Below are positions 1 through 5,473 of a stretch of 5,473 bases of DNA, piece after piece (the stretch's first letter is position 1; the number at the start of each line of letters is the position of its first letter). The translations under genes were made by a program, and so were the position numbers. Origin of the DNA: JBBRUG01 sp038247995 (lineage in GTDB: Bacteria; Chloroflexota; Chloroflexia; Chloroflexales; Chloroflexaceae); assembly GCA_038247995.1 (NCBI GenBank), contig JBBRUG010000370.1, positions 1-5,473 on the forward strand. The letters are read 5' to 3'. The notes under the pieces were generated by a model that saw only the letters and a program-made list of their open reading frames with translations, did not search any database and was not told the DNA's origin.

Positions 1-34
1 ATCTGATGATCTGATGATCTGATGATCTGATGAT
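1..34. repeat. 8-bp tandem repeat (ATCTGATG)4
   Basis: Four perfect copies of ATCTGATG plus two bases of a fifth run from the first base of the window, so the array may extend further left. Each junction creates a GATC. The tract lies 28 nt past the eutB stop codon, probably between eutB and the next gene of its transcript. Confidence 0.9.
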
Positions 35-44
35 TGGCTTCTGT

Positions 45-60
45 TTTCCCGCTTTCCCGC
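45..60. repeat. 8-bp tandem repeat (TTTCCCGC)2
   Basis: Two perfect copies of TTTCCCGC end two bases before the eutB stop codon on the plus-strand numbering. It has the same 8-bp period as the unrelated ATCTGATG array beside it. Confidence 0.7.
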
Positions 61-61
61 T

Positions 62-1447
62 TCATTGAGCCAGTGGGCCGGTGAGCAAGTTTGTGTGGCC
101 GCTGCGCGCAAGCTGGTTGTTCTGCGGCTCGGTGATGCCCTGCGCCTGTAGCCAGGCCTCGAACTCGGGCGCCGGGCGTAACCCCAGCGTGGTTTGCAGG
201 AAGCGCACATCGTGGTACGACGTGCTCTGGTAGTTGAGCATAATATCGTCGGCGCCGGGCACGCCCATCAGGTAGGTGCAGCCGGCCGCGCCCAACAATA
301 CCATCAGGGTGTCCATATCGTTCTGATCGGCTTCGGCGTGGTTGGTATAGCAGGCGTCGCAGCCCATCGGCACGCCCATGAGCTTGCCGCAGAAGTGATC
401 TTCGAGCGCGGCGCGCATAATCTGCTTGCCGTCGAACAGATACTCCGGGCCGATAAAACCAACCACGGTATTGACTAACAGCGGCTGGAAGTGGCGGGCC
501 ACGGCATACGCCCGCGCCTCGCAGGTCTGCTGATCCAGGCCGTGGTGGGCATTGGCCGATAGGGCGCTGCCCTGACCGGTTTCAAAATACATCACATTGG
601 CGCCGAGCGTGCCGCGTTTGAGCGCTAGGGCGGCATCGCGGGCTTCGTGCAGCAGAGGCAGCGTAATGCCGAAACTATGGTTGGCGGCCTCGGTGCCGGC
701 GATCGACTGAAAGACCAGATCGACCGGCGCGCCGCGCTCCATCGCAGTGATCTGCGTGGTGACGTGGGCCAGCAGCGACGACTGGGTGGGAATGGCGTAG
801 TACTCGCGCACCTCGTCGATCAGTTCCAGCAGGGTGATCACCGCCTGCGGGCTGTCGGTGGCCGGGTTGATCCCGATCACGGCATCGCCGCAGCCATACA
901 GCAAGCCATCGAGAATCGCGGCGGCAATCCCGCGTGGGTCGTCGGTGGGATGGTTGGGCTGAATGCGTGACGAGAGCCGCCCCGGCAGGCCGATGGTATT
1001 GCGGAAGCGTGTGATCACCCGGCACTTGCGGGCCACGGCGATCAGATCCTGGTTGCGCATAATCTTTGCGGTCGCTGCGGCCATCTCGGGAGTGATCCCC
1101 GGCGCTAACGCCTCCAGCGTCGCTGAGTCGGTTTCATAGGCGAGCAACCAGTTGCGAAACGCGCCGACCGTCATGCTGCGCACCGGCGCGAAGGCTTGCT
1201 GATCGTGGGTGTCGCAAATCAGCCGGGTTACGTCGTCTTGCTCGTAGGGTACAAGCGGTTCGGCGAGGAATGCCGCCAGGGGCACATCGGCGAGGCACAC
1301 CTGCGCGGCGACCCGCTCGGCAGCGCTGTCGGCGGCCACACCGGCCAGATGGTCGCCCGAGCGTTCCGGGGATGCTTTCGCCAGTAGATCTTTCAACCCC
1401 TCGAAGGTATACGTCCGGCCACTGATCGTTTGCCGATAGATCGTCAT
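62..1447 (-). CDS. eutB: Ethanolamine ammonia-lyase large (alpha) subunit EutB
   Basis: This is the catalytic subunit of adenosylcobalamin-dependent ethanolamine ammonia-lyase, which converts ethanolamine to acetaldehyde and ammonia together with the small subunit EutC. It has 461 residues from the ATG chosen here, against about 453 in E. coli, and aligns along its whole length by recall. Residues matching the known E. coli active site are all present: Arg161 and Gln163 (SSRIQPN), Asn194 (GINP), Glu289 (FETGQGSALSA), Phe331 (VVGFIGPEYL), Asp364 (GCDACYTNH) and Met394 (YLMGVP). The N-terminal RSGDHLAGVAA motif is also typical. A GTG three bases upstream (1448-1450) is in frame, but the GGAGA Shine-Dalgarno is 4 nt from the GTG and 7 nt from the ATG, so I choose the ATG. 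The stop is TGA at 62-64. No terminator follows, so eutC probably lies past the window start. No microcompartment or eutA gene is visible. Function is confident from sequence; operon structure is inferred. Confidence 0.96.
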   Translation of the reverse strand: MTIYRQTISGRTYTFEGLKDLLAKASPERSGDHLAGVAADSAAERVAAQVCLADVPLAAFLAEPLVPYEQDDVTRLICDTHDQQAFAPVRSMTVGAFRNWLLAYETDSATLEALAPGITPEMAAATAKIMRNQDLIAVARKCRVITRFRNTIGLPGRLSSRIQPNHPTDDPRGIAAAILDGLLYGCGDAVIGINPATDSPQAVITLLELIDEVREYYAIPTQSSLLAHVTTQITAMERGAPVDLVFQSIAGTEAANHSFGITLPLLHEARDAALALKRGTLGANVMYFETGQGSALSANAHHGLDQQTCEARAYAVARHFQPLLVNTVVGFIGPEYLFDGKQIMRAALEDHFCGKLMGVPMGCDACYTNHAEADQNDMDTLMVLLGAAGCTYLMGVPGADDIMLNYQSTSYHDVRFLQTTLGLRPAPEFEAWLQAQGITEPQNNQLARSGHTNLLTGPLAQ

Positions 1448-1454
1448 CACTGCT

Positions 1455-1459
1455 TCTCC
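1455..1459 (-). promoter_or_regulatory. Ribosome binding site of eutB
   Basis: GGAGA on the minus strand lies 7 nt before the ATG at 1445-1447 and only 4 nt before the in-frame GTG at 1448-1450. The spacing favours the ATG as the translation start. Confidence 0.7.
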
Positions 1460-1503
1460 AAACTCGTCGCTTTGGCTGACGGACGCGGTTGGTGCTGCTT
1501 TGC

Positions 1504-1532
1504 ACTATAGCAGAAAGCCGCCCGCTTGCGAA
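1504..1532 (-). promoter_or_regulatory. Candidate sigma70-type promoter of eutB
   Basis: On the minus strand a TTCGCA box (1527-1532, 4 of 6 to TTGACA) is followed after exactly 17 nt by TATAGT (1504-1509, 5 of 6 to TATAAT). Transcription would begin near 1497, leaving a leader of about 50 nt before the eutB ATG, with the GGAGA RBS inside it. The promoter sits against the 5' edge of the kinase remnant on the opposite strand. Found by eye, so moderate confidence only. Confidence 0.5.
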
Positions 1533-1546
1533 CCGTTTTGGGCTGC

Positions 1547-1977
1547 CCGACGCGCACTACACAGCGGATCGCCGCCGGCGAGTTGGGTGAGCAGGTGCCC
1601 GTACGTTCACGCGACGAACGCGGCATGCTGGCGCAGCAGTTTAATGCCATGAGCGCCGACCTCCAGCGCGCCACCGAGTTGCGCCGGCGGATGACCGCCG
1701 ACATTGCCCACGACCTGCGCACGCCGCTGACGCTGATCGGCGGCTATCTGGAGGCGCCGCCGGATCTACCCTTACTTGCGCTGGATACCGAGCAGTTATG
1801 CGTGTGTTGAATAACCTGGTGAACAATGCGTTGCGCCACACCCTGCCGGGCGGGCGCGTAGTGCTCACGGATCAACAAACATCTGCGGGGAGAGTGCTTA
1901 GCGTCACAGGTACAGGAATTGCCGCCGCGCATCTGCCGAACGGGTTCGAGCGCTTCTACTGCGCCGACGAAGGACGG
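1547..1977 (+). pseudogene. Sensor histidine kinase remnant (HAMP-HisKA-HATPase), frameshifted and truncated
   Basis: Bases 1556-1690 encode the end of a HAMP domain (QRIAAGELGEQVPV, then RDERGMLAQQFNAMSADL). HisKA follows, with the H-box MTADIAHDLRTPLTLIGGYL and the phosphoacceptor His codon at 1709-1711. After LEA at about 1751-1756 the reading jumps directly to PPDLPLLALDTEQL, which normally lies just before the N-box. The second HisKA helix and linker, roughly 75-80 residues by comparison with typical kinases, are missing without a frame change. One base is then lost near 1797-1798, so this frame stops, and the N-box (MRVLNNLVNNALRHTLPGG) continues in the next frame from 1798. The ATP lid region is damaged: the G1 box reads VTGTGI instead of DTGPGI at 1903-1920, and homology ends at FERFYCADEGR before the G2 box. 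The input domain, membrane segments and any partner response regulator are absent. It cannot make an active kinase. It is convergent with the secreted-protein gene and divergent from eutB. Confidence 0.9.
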
Positions 1978-1981
1978 ATGA

Positions 1982-2040
1982 CGCAGCATTCGCCTCTCAG
2001 ATTTCCAGGGTACGTCGGTTACGTACCGGCGAATGCTGCG
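1982..2040. repeat. Nested inverted repeat, 59 bp
   Basis: Perfect 12-bp outer arms (CGCAGCATTCGC at 1982-1993 and its complement at 2029-2040) enclose a perfect 7-bp inner hairpin (GGTACGT at 2009-2015, ACGTACC at 2021-2027, loop CGGTT). The outer left arm starts four bases after kinase homology ends. No T-run follows on either strand, so it does not look like a standard intrinsic terminator, although it lies about 50 nt past the stop of the minus-strand secreted-protein gene. Confidence 0.85.
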
Positions 2041-2050
2041 CCCCTGCGTT

Positions 2051-2076
2051 CTGCCCGTGCGCCCTGCCCGTGCGCC
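2051..2076. repeat. 13-bp tandem repeat, two copies
   Basis: CTGCCCGTGCGCC occurs twice in perfect tandem (2051-2063 and 2064-2076), followed by a decayed third copy (CTGCCGCTTGCC). It is non-coding, between the kinase remnant and the stop codon of the secreted-protein gene. Confidence 0.8.
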
Positions 2077-2092
2077 CTGCCGCTTGCCGGCT

Positions 2093-4039
2093 TCAGCGCT
2101 GGGCAAAGGGCAAGAAGAGCCGCATCGCGGCTGTCAGTTCCGGCACTTCATCGCTCAGCAGCACCTCATCATCCAACGCCAGGCCGCCTGATCCTGGCGA
2201 TGCGCAGATTTCCAGTTCAACCCAGTGCTCGGCATTGTTCGCGCTTGGGCTGTTGAAACCGGCGTTATAGGTGGCCGCACCGGCGGTGGTAGAACTGCTG
2301 CCGATCGTGTCCAAGTAGGTGATGATTGGCGCATCAACAAAAATCATGGCGCGCACGGTACTTGCCGAACGATCTTTCAGCGTGAACGTCGTTTCGGCTG
2401 GGTAGCTTGCGCGTGAATAGATTCCCCAGTTTCCGGTTCCATCGCCGGCGAAGCGCCGCATAACACAGTCGGGCGTCGGGGCTGGCTCAGGCGTCGGGCT
2501 GGGGTCAGGCGTCGGGCTGGGGTCAGGCGTCGGGCTGGGGTCGGGCGTCGGGCTGGGTATTGGTGGCGCGCATACATTAACCTCAACCCATTCAGCCCGA
2601 TTATTATTGGTTGCGCTGCTGAAGCCGAGCGTGTATGCGGCAAGCTCTGGAGCGGTATAACTGCTGCCGATTTCGTCAAGTAGTGTCGTTGCGCTCTCTT
2701 CGGCAAAAATGATGGCGGTCGCAGTATCGCTCGATCGTGCTTGCAGGGTAAATGTAGTGCCGACTTCGTAGAACGTACGACTCGACCAGCCCAGGGTTTC
2801 GTCCCAGGTATTGCCCGTATAGCGCTTGATCACACATAACGCCGGCCCGGTGGGCGTCGGACTCGTATCGGCTAACAAGCGGGCTACGCGCCGCCGCGGC
2901 GGAATACCGGCCTCAACAAAATTGCCGCCGACAACCAATTTGCCGTCGGGCTGTTCGGCGAGGGTTCTAACAAGATCGATCGGCAACGGCTCATAGTTGG
3001 GGTCGGGGGAGCCGTCGGCGAAGAAGCGCTCACGCATACCAACCATAAAACGGCCGTCTTGCAAACTAATCACGGGGTTGTTATACGGCGCGTCGGTCGT
3101 TTCAACATAATTGAAACTCTGATCGAGCGACCCGTCGCTGTTCAGGCGCACAATCTGCAACGGCGTCGGCGGGCAACACCAGCTGGGGTAGGTTGCTCCG
3201 GTAAGGAGCAGCTTTCCATCGCTCTGCTCAATAACATCAATCAGCGTAAAGTTTAAGGTCGGCGGGTTAAAATTCGGGTCGATTGTATCATTGGGCAAGA
3301 GCCGGGCGAGTTGCAATGGCTCGACAGTGCCGTCACTCGTCAGCAAGTTGGAGATGTAGGTGCGGCCCTGTGCGTCGACGGCGTAAACTTCATCGACATA
3401 CTTCCCATCCACGGTGAAGCTCGGATCAATACTTCCGTTATTCAGCAGGCGCGACCAGGCCGCGCGCGGCATATCGGTCGGCCGGCCCTGCAATGGTTCG
3501 GAAACATACAGCCGTCCATCGGGCAGCGGTTCGATCAGGATCCTGCCTTCACGATCGCGCTCTTCTTCGGGGCGAAAGTCGGGCAAGGGCGGCGTAAAGC
3601 TGGTGTCTTGCGAGCCGTCGGCGTTCAGGCGGCGCACACCGACCTTCTTTGGCCCAAAGACCGGCCACTCCTTTGCCATGGCAATGTACATTGTGCCATT
3701 TGCCAACAGATCGACGTCGGTTACCCAATTGAAGATATCTGTAGTAACCACAAAATCGGGATCGTCGCTACCGTCGGGGTTTAGGCGCACCAGCGCCGGC
3801 CCTACACCGGCAACAAGGATCTTGCCGTCGGGCTGAATGAGCACCTCTTCGATCAGGGTGTCTTCTTCACCGGGTATATAGAGCGGCCCAACCTGGGCGA
3901 CAAAGCTTGGATCAAGCCCGTTGCGCAGGGCAAGCGCTGTTCTAACATCACTAAGGATGGCTGTGAAGATGATAACTAAAGTGAGCAATAGGCAGACAAA
4001 CCGGACACCGACACTGGTGCGAGCTTGTTGTAGCAACAT
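2093..4039 (-). CDS. Secreted delta-60 beta-propeller protein with two copies of an unrecognised Cys-bracketed domain
   Basis: A 648-residue exported protein of unknown role. Residues 1-36 form a signal peptide (basic start, hydrophobic stretch at about 13-29, likely cleavage after RTALA). Residues 38-390 carry delta-60-type (DUF5122) propeller repeats: seven (x)DPxF-like motifs (LDPSF 42-46, DDPDF, QDTSF, IDPSF, IDPNF, LDQSF, PDPNY 345-349) alternate with QPDGKILVAG-like strands. Residues 402-490 and 525-612 are two copies of a domain starting and ending in Cys, with shared TTFTL, IGSS and WVE motifs; I do not recognise this family. A Pro/Thr/Asp linker of SPTPDP units (about 493-524) separates them. 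An acidic tail follows, then RLFLPFAQR at the C-terminus. The start at 4037-4039 has an AAAGGAG RBS 6 nt upstream and begins the signal peptide. An in-frame extension of 42 residues to 4165 has neither and is probably not translated. Propeller proteins of this kind are generally extracellular; binding partners are unknown. Confidence 0.9.
   Translation of the reverse strand: MLLQQARTSVGVRFVCLLLTLVIIFTAILSDVRTALALRNGLDPSFVAQVGPLYIPGEEDTLIEEVLIQPDGKILVAGVGPALVRLNPDGSDDPDFVVTTDIFNWVTDVDLLANGTMYIAMAKEWPVFGPKKVGVRRLNADGSQDTSFTPPLPDFRPEEERDREGRILIEPLPDGRLYVSEPLQGRPTDMPRAAWSRLLNNGSIDPSFTVDGKYVDEVYAVDAQGRTYISNLLTSDGTVEPLQLARLLPNDTIDPNFNPPTLNFTLIDVIEQSDGKLLLTGATYPSWCCPPTPLQIVRLNSDGSLDQSFNYVETTDAPYNNPVISLQDGRFMVGMRERFFADGSPDPNYEPLPIDLVRTLAEQPDGKLVVGGNFVEAGIPPRRRVARLLADTSPTPTGPALCVIKRYTGNTWDETLGWSSRTFYEVGTTFTLQARSSDTATAIIFAEESATTLLDEIGSSYTAPELAAYTLGFSSATNNNRAEWVEVNVCAPPIPSPTPDPSPTPDPSPTPDPSPTPEPAPTPDCVMRRFAGDGTGNWGIYSRASYPAETTFTLKDRSASTVRAMIFVDAPIITYLDTIGSSSTTAGAATYNAGFNSPSANNAEHWVELEICASPGSGGLALDDEVLLSDEVPELTAAMRLFLPFAQR
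2472..2561 (-). repeat. 18-bp tandem repeat encoding the SPTPDP linker
   Basis: Five units of 18 bp (2472-2489, 2490-2507, 2508-2525, 2526-2543, 2544-2561). The second and third are identical, the fourth differs by one base, and the outer two have diverged. Because 18 is a multiple of three, copy-number changes would lengthen or shorten the linker between the two Cys-bracketed domains without breaking the frame. Confidence 0.85.
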
Positions 4040-4045
4040 GTGGTG

Positions 4046-4052
4046 CTCCTTT
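4046..4052 (-). promoter_or_regulatory. Ribosome binding site of the secreted-protein gene
   Basis: AAAGGAG on the minus strand lies 6 nt (CACCAC) before the ATG at 4037-4039. This fixes the start at the signal peptide rather than at the in-frame upstream codon near 4165. Confidence 0.8.
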
Positions 4053-4121
4053 GAGGGAGTTTGCAGGGAGCAGTTCCTGCGCTCTGAAGCCTTGGAGAAG
4101 AAAGAGCTGGTTGCTACGTTT

Positions 4122-4127
4122 ACTATA
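4122..4127 (-). promoter_or_regulatory. Candidate -10 box upstream of the secreted-protein gene
   Basis: TATAGT on the minus strand, the same hexamer as in the proposed eutB promoter, lies about 82 nt before the ATG. I see no good -35 box at 16-18 nt; an A-run (minus strand, 4141-4147) sits there instead and could act as an upstream element. Weak support. Confidence 0.3.
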
Positions 4128-4156
4128 CGGCATAAGACGATTTTTTTGAGTGAAGA

Positions 4157-4166
4157 TGTGATCACA
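4157..4166. promoter_or_regulatory. 10-bp palindrome TGTGATCACA, possible operator
   Basis: A perfect palindrome about 30 nt upstream of the candidate -10 box of the secreted-protein gene, where an activator or repressor site would be expected. The half-site TGTGA matches the core of CRP/FNR-family sites, but those normally have about six bases between the halves, and here there are none. Function is unproven. Confidence 0.3.
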
Positions 4167-4174
4167 ATTAAAGC

Positions 4175-4204
4175 GGGCGGTAGAGGTGTAACCCTCCACC
4201 GCCC
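4175..4204 (-). terminator. Probable intrinsic terminator of the PD40 protein gene (distal hairpin)
   Basis: GGGCGGTAGAGG (4175-4186) pairs with 4193-4204 as a 12-bp stem with one A/C mismatch and a 6-nt loop. On the minus strand the stem is followed by GCTTTAATT, a weak T-rich tract. The plus strand has no T-run after it. It lies about 77 nt past the stop of the gene at 4281 and upstream of the next gene's candidate promoter. Confidence 0.6.
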
Positions 4205-4229
4205 CTGTTGCCTGCTGTCTGTGCCTCAG

Positions 4230-4258
4230 AAAAAGGCATTCCAATGCGGTCTTATGCC
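4230..4258 (-). terminator. Possible proximal terminator of the PD40 protein gene
   Basis: On the minus strand GGCAT (4254-4258) pairs with ATGCC (4235-4239) and is followed at once by five T (4230-4234). The stem is only 5 bp with a 14-nt loop. The loop and arm also contain a 12-bp palindrome (GCATTCCAATGC, 4236-4247) that offers another fold. It is weaker than the distal hairpin, and the two may act in tandem. Confidence 0.4.
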
Positions 4259-4280
4259 CAAACAGGTCGGCTGTTTATCA

Positions 4281-5473
4281 CTATGGCGCCCAGGCGAAGC
4301 CGAGCAGGTCGAACCCTTCGTTGTTGAGCAGTACGGCCGCGCCGGGAGCGGTCGGGACAAACTGCAAAACAAGCGGCGCGGCGGGATCGTTGGTTTCATC
4401 GAAGAAGGAAATGGCTGCCCCGCTCCCATCGGGCGCCCAGGCAACCCGGTTGATATTGACTGCGGCGGCGGGCCGTACAACTTCCACTACGCCGGTCGCC
4501 GGGTCGATTTGCACCAGATCGTAGCTGAGCGTCAGTGGTGTGTCGCTGAACGCCGGCGGCAGTTCATTGACCGTGGCGGCCAGCGCGCGCAGCGTGCCGT
4601 CGGCCAGGGCGAAGGGATGTGTGTAGAGCGTTAGTGGGCCGGCCGCCACCGGCGGGGTAACCGGCACACTTGCGCCTGTCGTTGCGTCGGCGCGCCAGAT
4701 TGCTTGCGCACCGAGCGGTGCGCCGACCCGCAACGGGGTAAAGTAAAGTGCGCGGCTGTCGGGCGCCCAGGTTACGCTGTCGCTGCAATCAATCACATAC
4801 TCGCCTTCAGGGGCGGGAGGCGACTGTACGGGCGTAATGCTGCCGTCGGCCAAGCGCACAATCGCCAGGTTGCAGCCCTCAATTTGGGTGTAGCCCTGAT
4901 ACGTGAGCAGCAACGTGCCGTCGGGCGAGAAGCGCGCCGGCGCATAACTGCGCAGGGTCGGGTCTGAATCAGTGAGGTCGCCTGCCGGCGGATTCGCAAC
5001 GAGCAACTGCGGCTCGCCGCCTTCAGCGGGCAGTAAGTAGATCCCGCCGCCAAAGCTCTCGGCTTCGCTGAGCCGGACGGCAATGCGGGTTCCATCTGGG
5101 GTGAAGACCGGTTCGCTAACAAAAAAACCAGGCTGCGCGAAGATCGGCCGTGGCTCCGCGCCGCCGGGGCTGGAACGCACCAGTGTGGTGTTACGGCCTT
5201 GCTGAACGATATAGGCCAGGCTGCTGTCGGCGGGTGAAACCGCCAGGGCCGTGATCGGCAAACTATCGACAGGGGTGGGCGCCTCGTAGGTCACCTGGCT
5301 GCGGGCGAGGTCGGCGGCCTCCAGCCGAAAAATCTGGCTCTCAATCAGGTAGATCGCAGTGGGCAGCAGGTTCGTGCTTGCGGCGGACGTCGCGGCGGGT
5401 GCGGTCGGCGGCGGTTCGGTAGGGACAGTGATCGCGGTAGGCGTTTCCGTTAGGGGCGGGACTGTTGGGGAGG
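4281..5473 (-). CDS. PD40/TolB-like beta-propeller protein, 5' end beyond the window
   Basis: The frame is open from the right edge of the window to the TAG at 4281-4283, giving 396 visible C-terminal residues (first complete codon 5469-5471). Visible residues 1-31 are a Pro/Thr/Ala-rich linker (for example TETPTAITVPTEPPPTAPAA), typical of a spacer after a lipoprotein or membrane anchor. Residues 39-396 form a WD40-like (PD40) propeller: IYLIESQIFRL opens the first blade, then AVSPADSSLAY (77-87), FTPDGTRIAV (123-132), FSPDGTLLLT (181-190), WAPDSRALYF (235-244) and WAPDGSGAAI (345-354). Cys200 and Cys229 could form a disulfide. A GTG at 5292-5294 is an internal codon, because the preceding residues continue the same domain. 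The N-terminus, which would show a signal or lipobox, is not visible. PD40 propellers usually bind ligands or proteins at the cell surface; no catalytic motif is seen. Two terminator-like hairpins follow, so it is probably transcribed separately from the next gene. Confidence 0.88.
   Translation of the reverse strand, partial: SPTVPPLTETPTAITVPTEPPPTAPAATSAASTNLLPTAIYLIESQIFRLEAADLARSQVTYEAPTPVDSLPITALAVSPADSSLAYIVQQGRNTTLVRSSPGGAEPRPIFAQPGFFVSEPVFTPDGTRIAVRLSEAESFGGGIYLLPAEGGEPQLLVANPPAGDLTDSDPTLRSYAPARFSPDGTLLLTYQGYTQIEGCNLAIVRLADGSITPVQSPPAPEGEYVIDCSDSVTWAPDSRALYFTPLRVGAPLGAQAIWRADATTGASVPVTPPVAAGPLTLYTHPFALADGTLRALAATVNELPPAFSDTPLTLSYDLVQIDPATGVVEVVRPAAAVNINRVAWAPDGSGAAISFFDETNDPAAPLVLQFVPTAPGAAVLLNNEGFDLLGFAWAP

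Noticed and set aside
1..34. CRISPR array
   Set aside because: The repeats are 8 bp and directly contiguous with no spacers, and no cas gene is visible.
1982..2040. Intrinsic terminator
   Set aside because: The stem is strong, but neither strand has a T-run after it and the loop region is large, so I report it as a repeat instead.
1798..2256. Plus-strand frame of 152 residues as an independent gene
   Set aside because: Its first 60 residues are the frameshifted ATPase part of the kinase remnant. The rest is low-complexity readthrough into the convergent gene.
3311..3836. Two overlapping plus-strand frames of 157 and 140 residues
   Set aside because: Both are antisense to the delta-60 repeats and mirror their codon pattern, with no domain signal of their own.
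4040..4165. N-terminal extension of 42 residues on the secreted-protein gene
   Set aside because: It precedes the signal peptide, has no RBS of its own, covers the candidate -10 region, and a strong AAAGGAG stands before the internal ATG at 4037-4039.
4157..4166. Classical CRP binding site
   Set aside because: The two TGTGA/TCACA halves are fused with no six-base spacer, so it does not fit the known site geometry.
3921..4634. Plus-strand open frame of 237 residues
   Set aside because: It runs antisense through the starts and ends of two well-supported minus-strand genes and across their terminators. Its protein has no recognisable domain, so it is a shadow frame.

Overview
The window looks like chromosomal DNA from a GC-rich bacterium, most plausibly a Chloroflexota member of the Chloroflexia type (Roseiflexus, Chloroflexus or Kouleothrix relatives). 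This placement is an inference. It rests on style: secreted proteins with Pro/Thr-rich linkers, PD40 and delta-60 propellers, and a C-terminal RLFLPFAQR ending of a kind I associate with that phylum. No rRNA or other phylogenetic marker is present.

Layout from left to right. Bases 1-61 are the 3' flank of eutB and hold two different 8-bp tandem repeats. Bases 62-1447 (minus strand) encode eutB, the large subunit of coenzyme B12-dependent ethanolamine ammonia-lyase, with every active-site residue I can place conserved. Its promoter and ribosome binding site lie at 1455-1532. Bases 1547-1977 (plus strand) are the wreck of a sensor histidine kinase. It has lost its 5' end, an in-frame central piece, one base (frameshift) and its 3' end. 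Bases 1978-2092 are non-coding and contain a nested inverted repeat and a 13-bp tandem repeat.

Bases 2093-4039 (minus strand) encode a secreted protein of 648 residues: signal peptide, delta-60 beta-propeller repeats, then two copies of an unrecognised domain of about 88 residues bracketed by cysteines and joined by an (SPTPDP)n linker. Bases 4040-4280 are an intergenic region with the promoter and RBS of that gene, a 10-bp palindrome, and two terminator-like hairpins for the gene to its right. Bases 4281 to the window edge (minus strand) are the C-terminal 396 residues of a PD40/TolB-like propeller protein with a Pro/Thr-rich linker. Its 5' end is outside the window.

The genes do not form an obvious pathway. 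eutB is metabolic and probably continues into eutC beyond base 1. The two propeller proteins are probably cell-surface or secreted and are separately transcribed. I did not find a convincing undescribed multi-gene system. The points most worth a second look are the duplicated cysteine-bracketed domain, the C-terminal motif, the decayed kinase with its adjoining nested inverted repeat, and the 8-bp repeat tract beside eutB.
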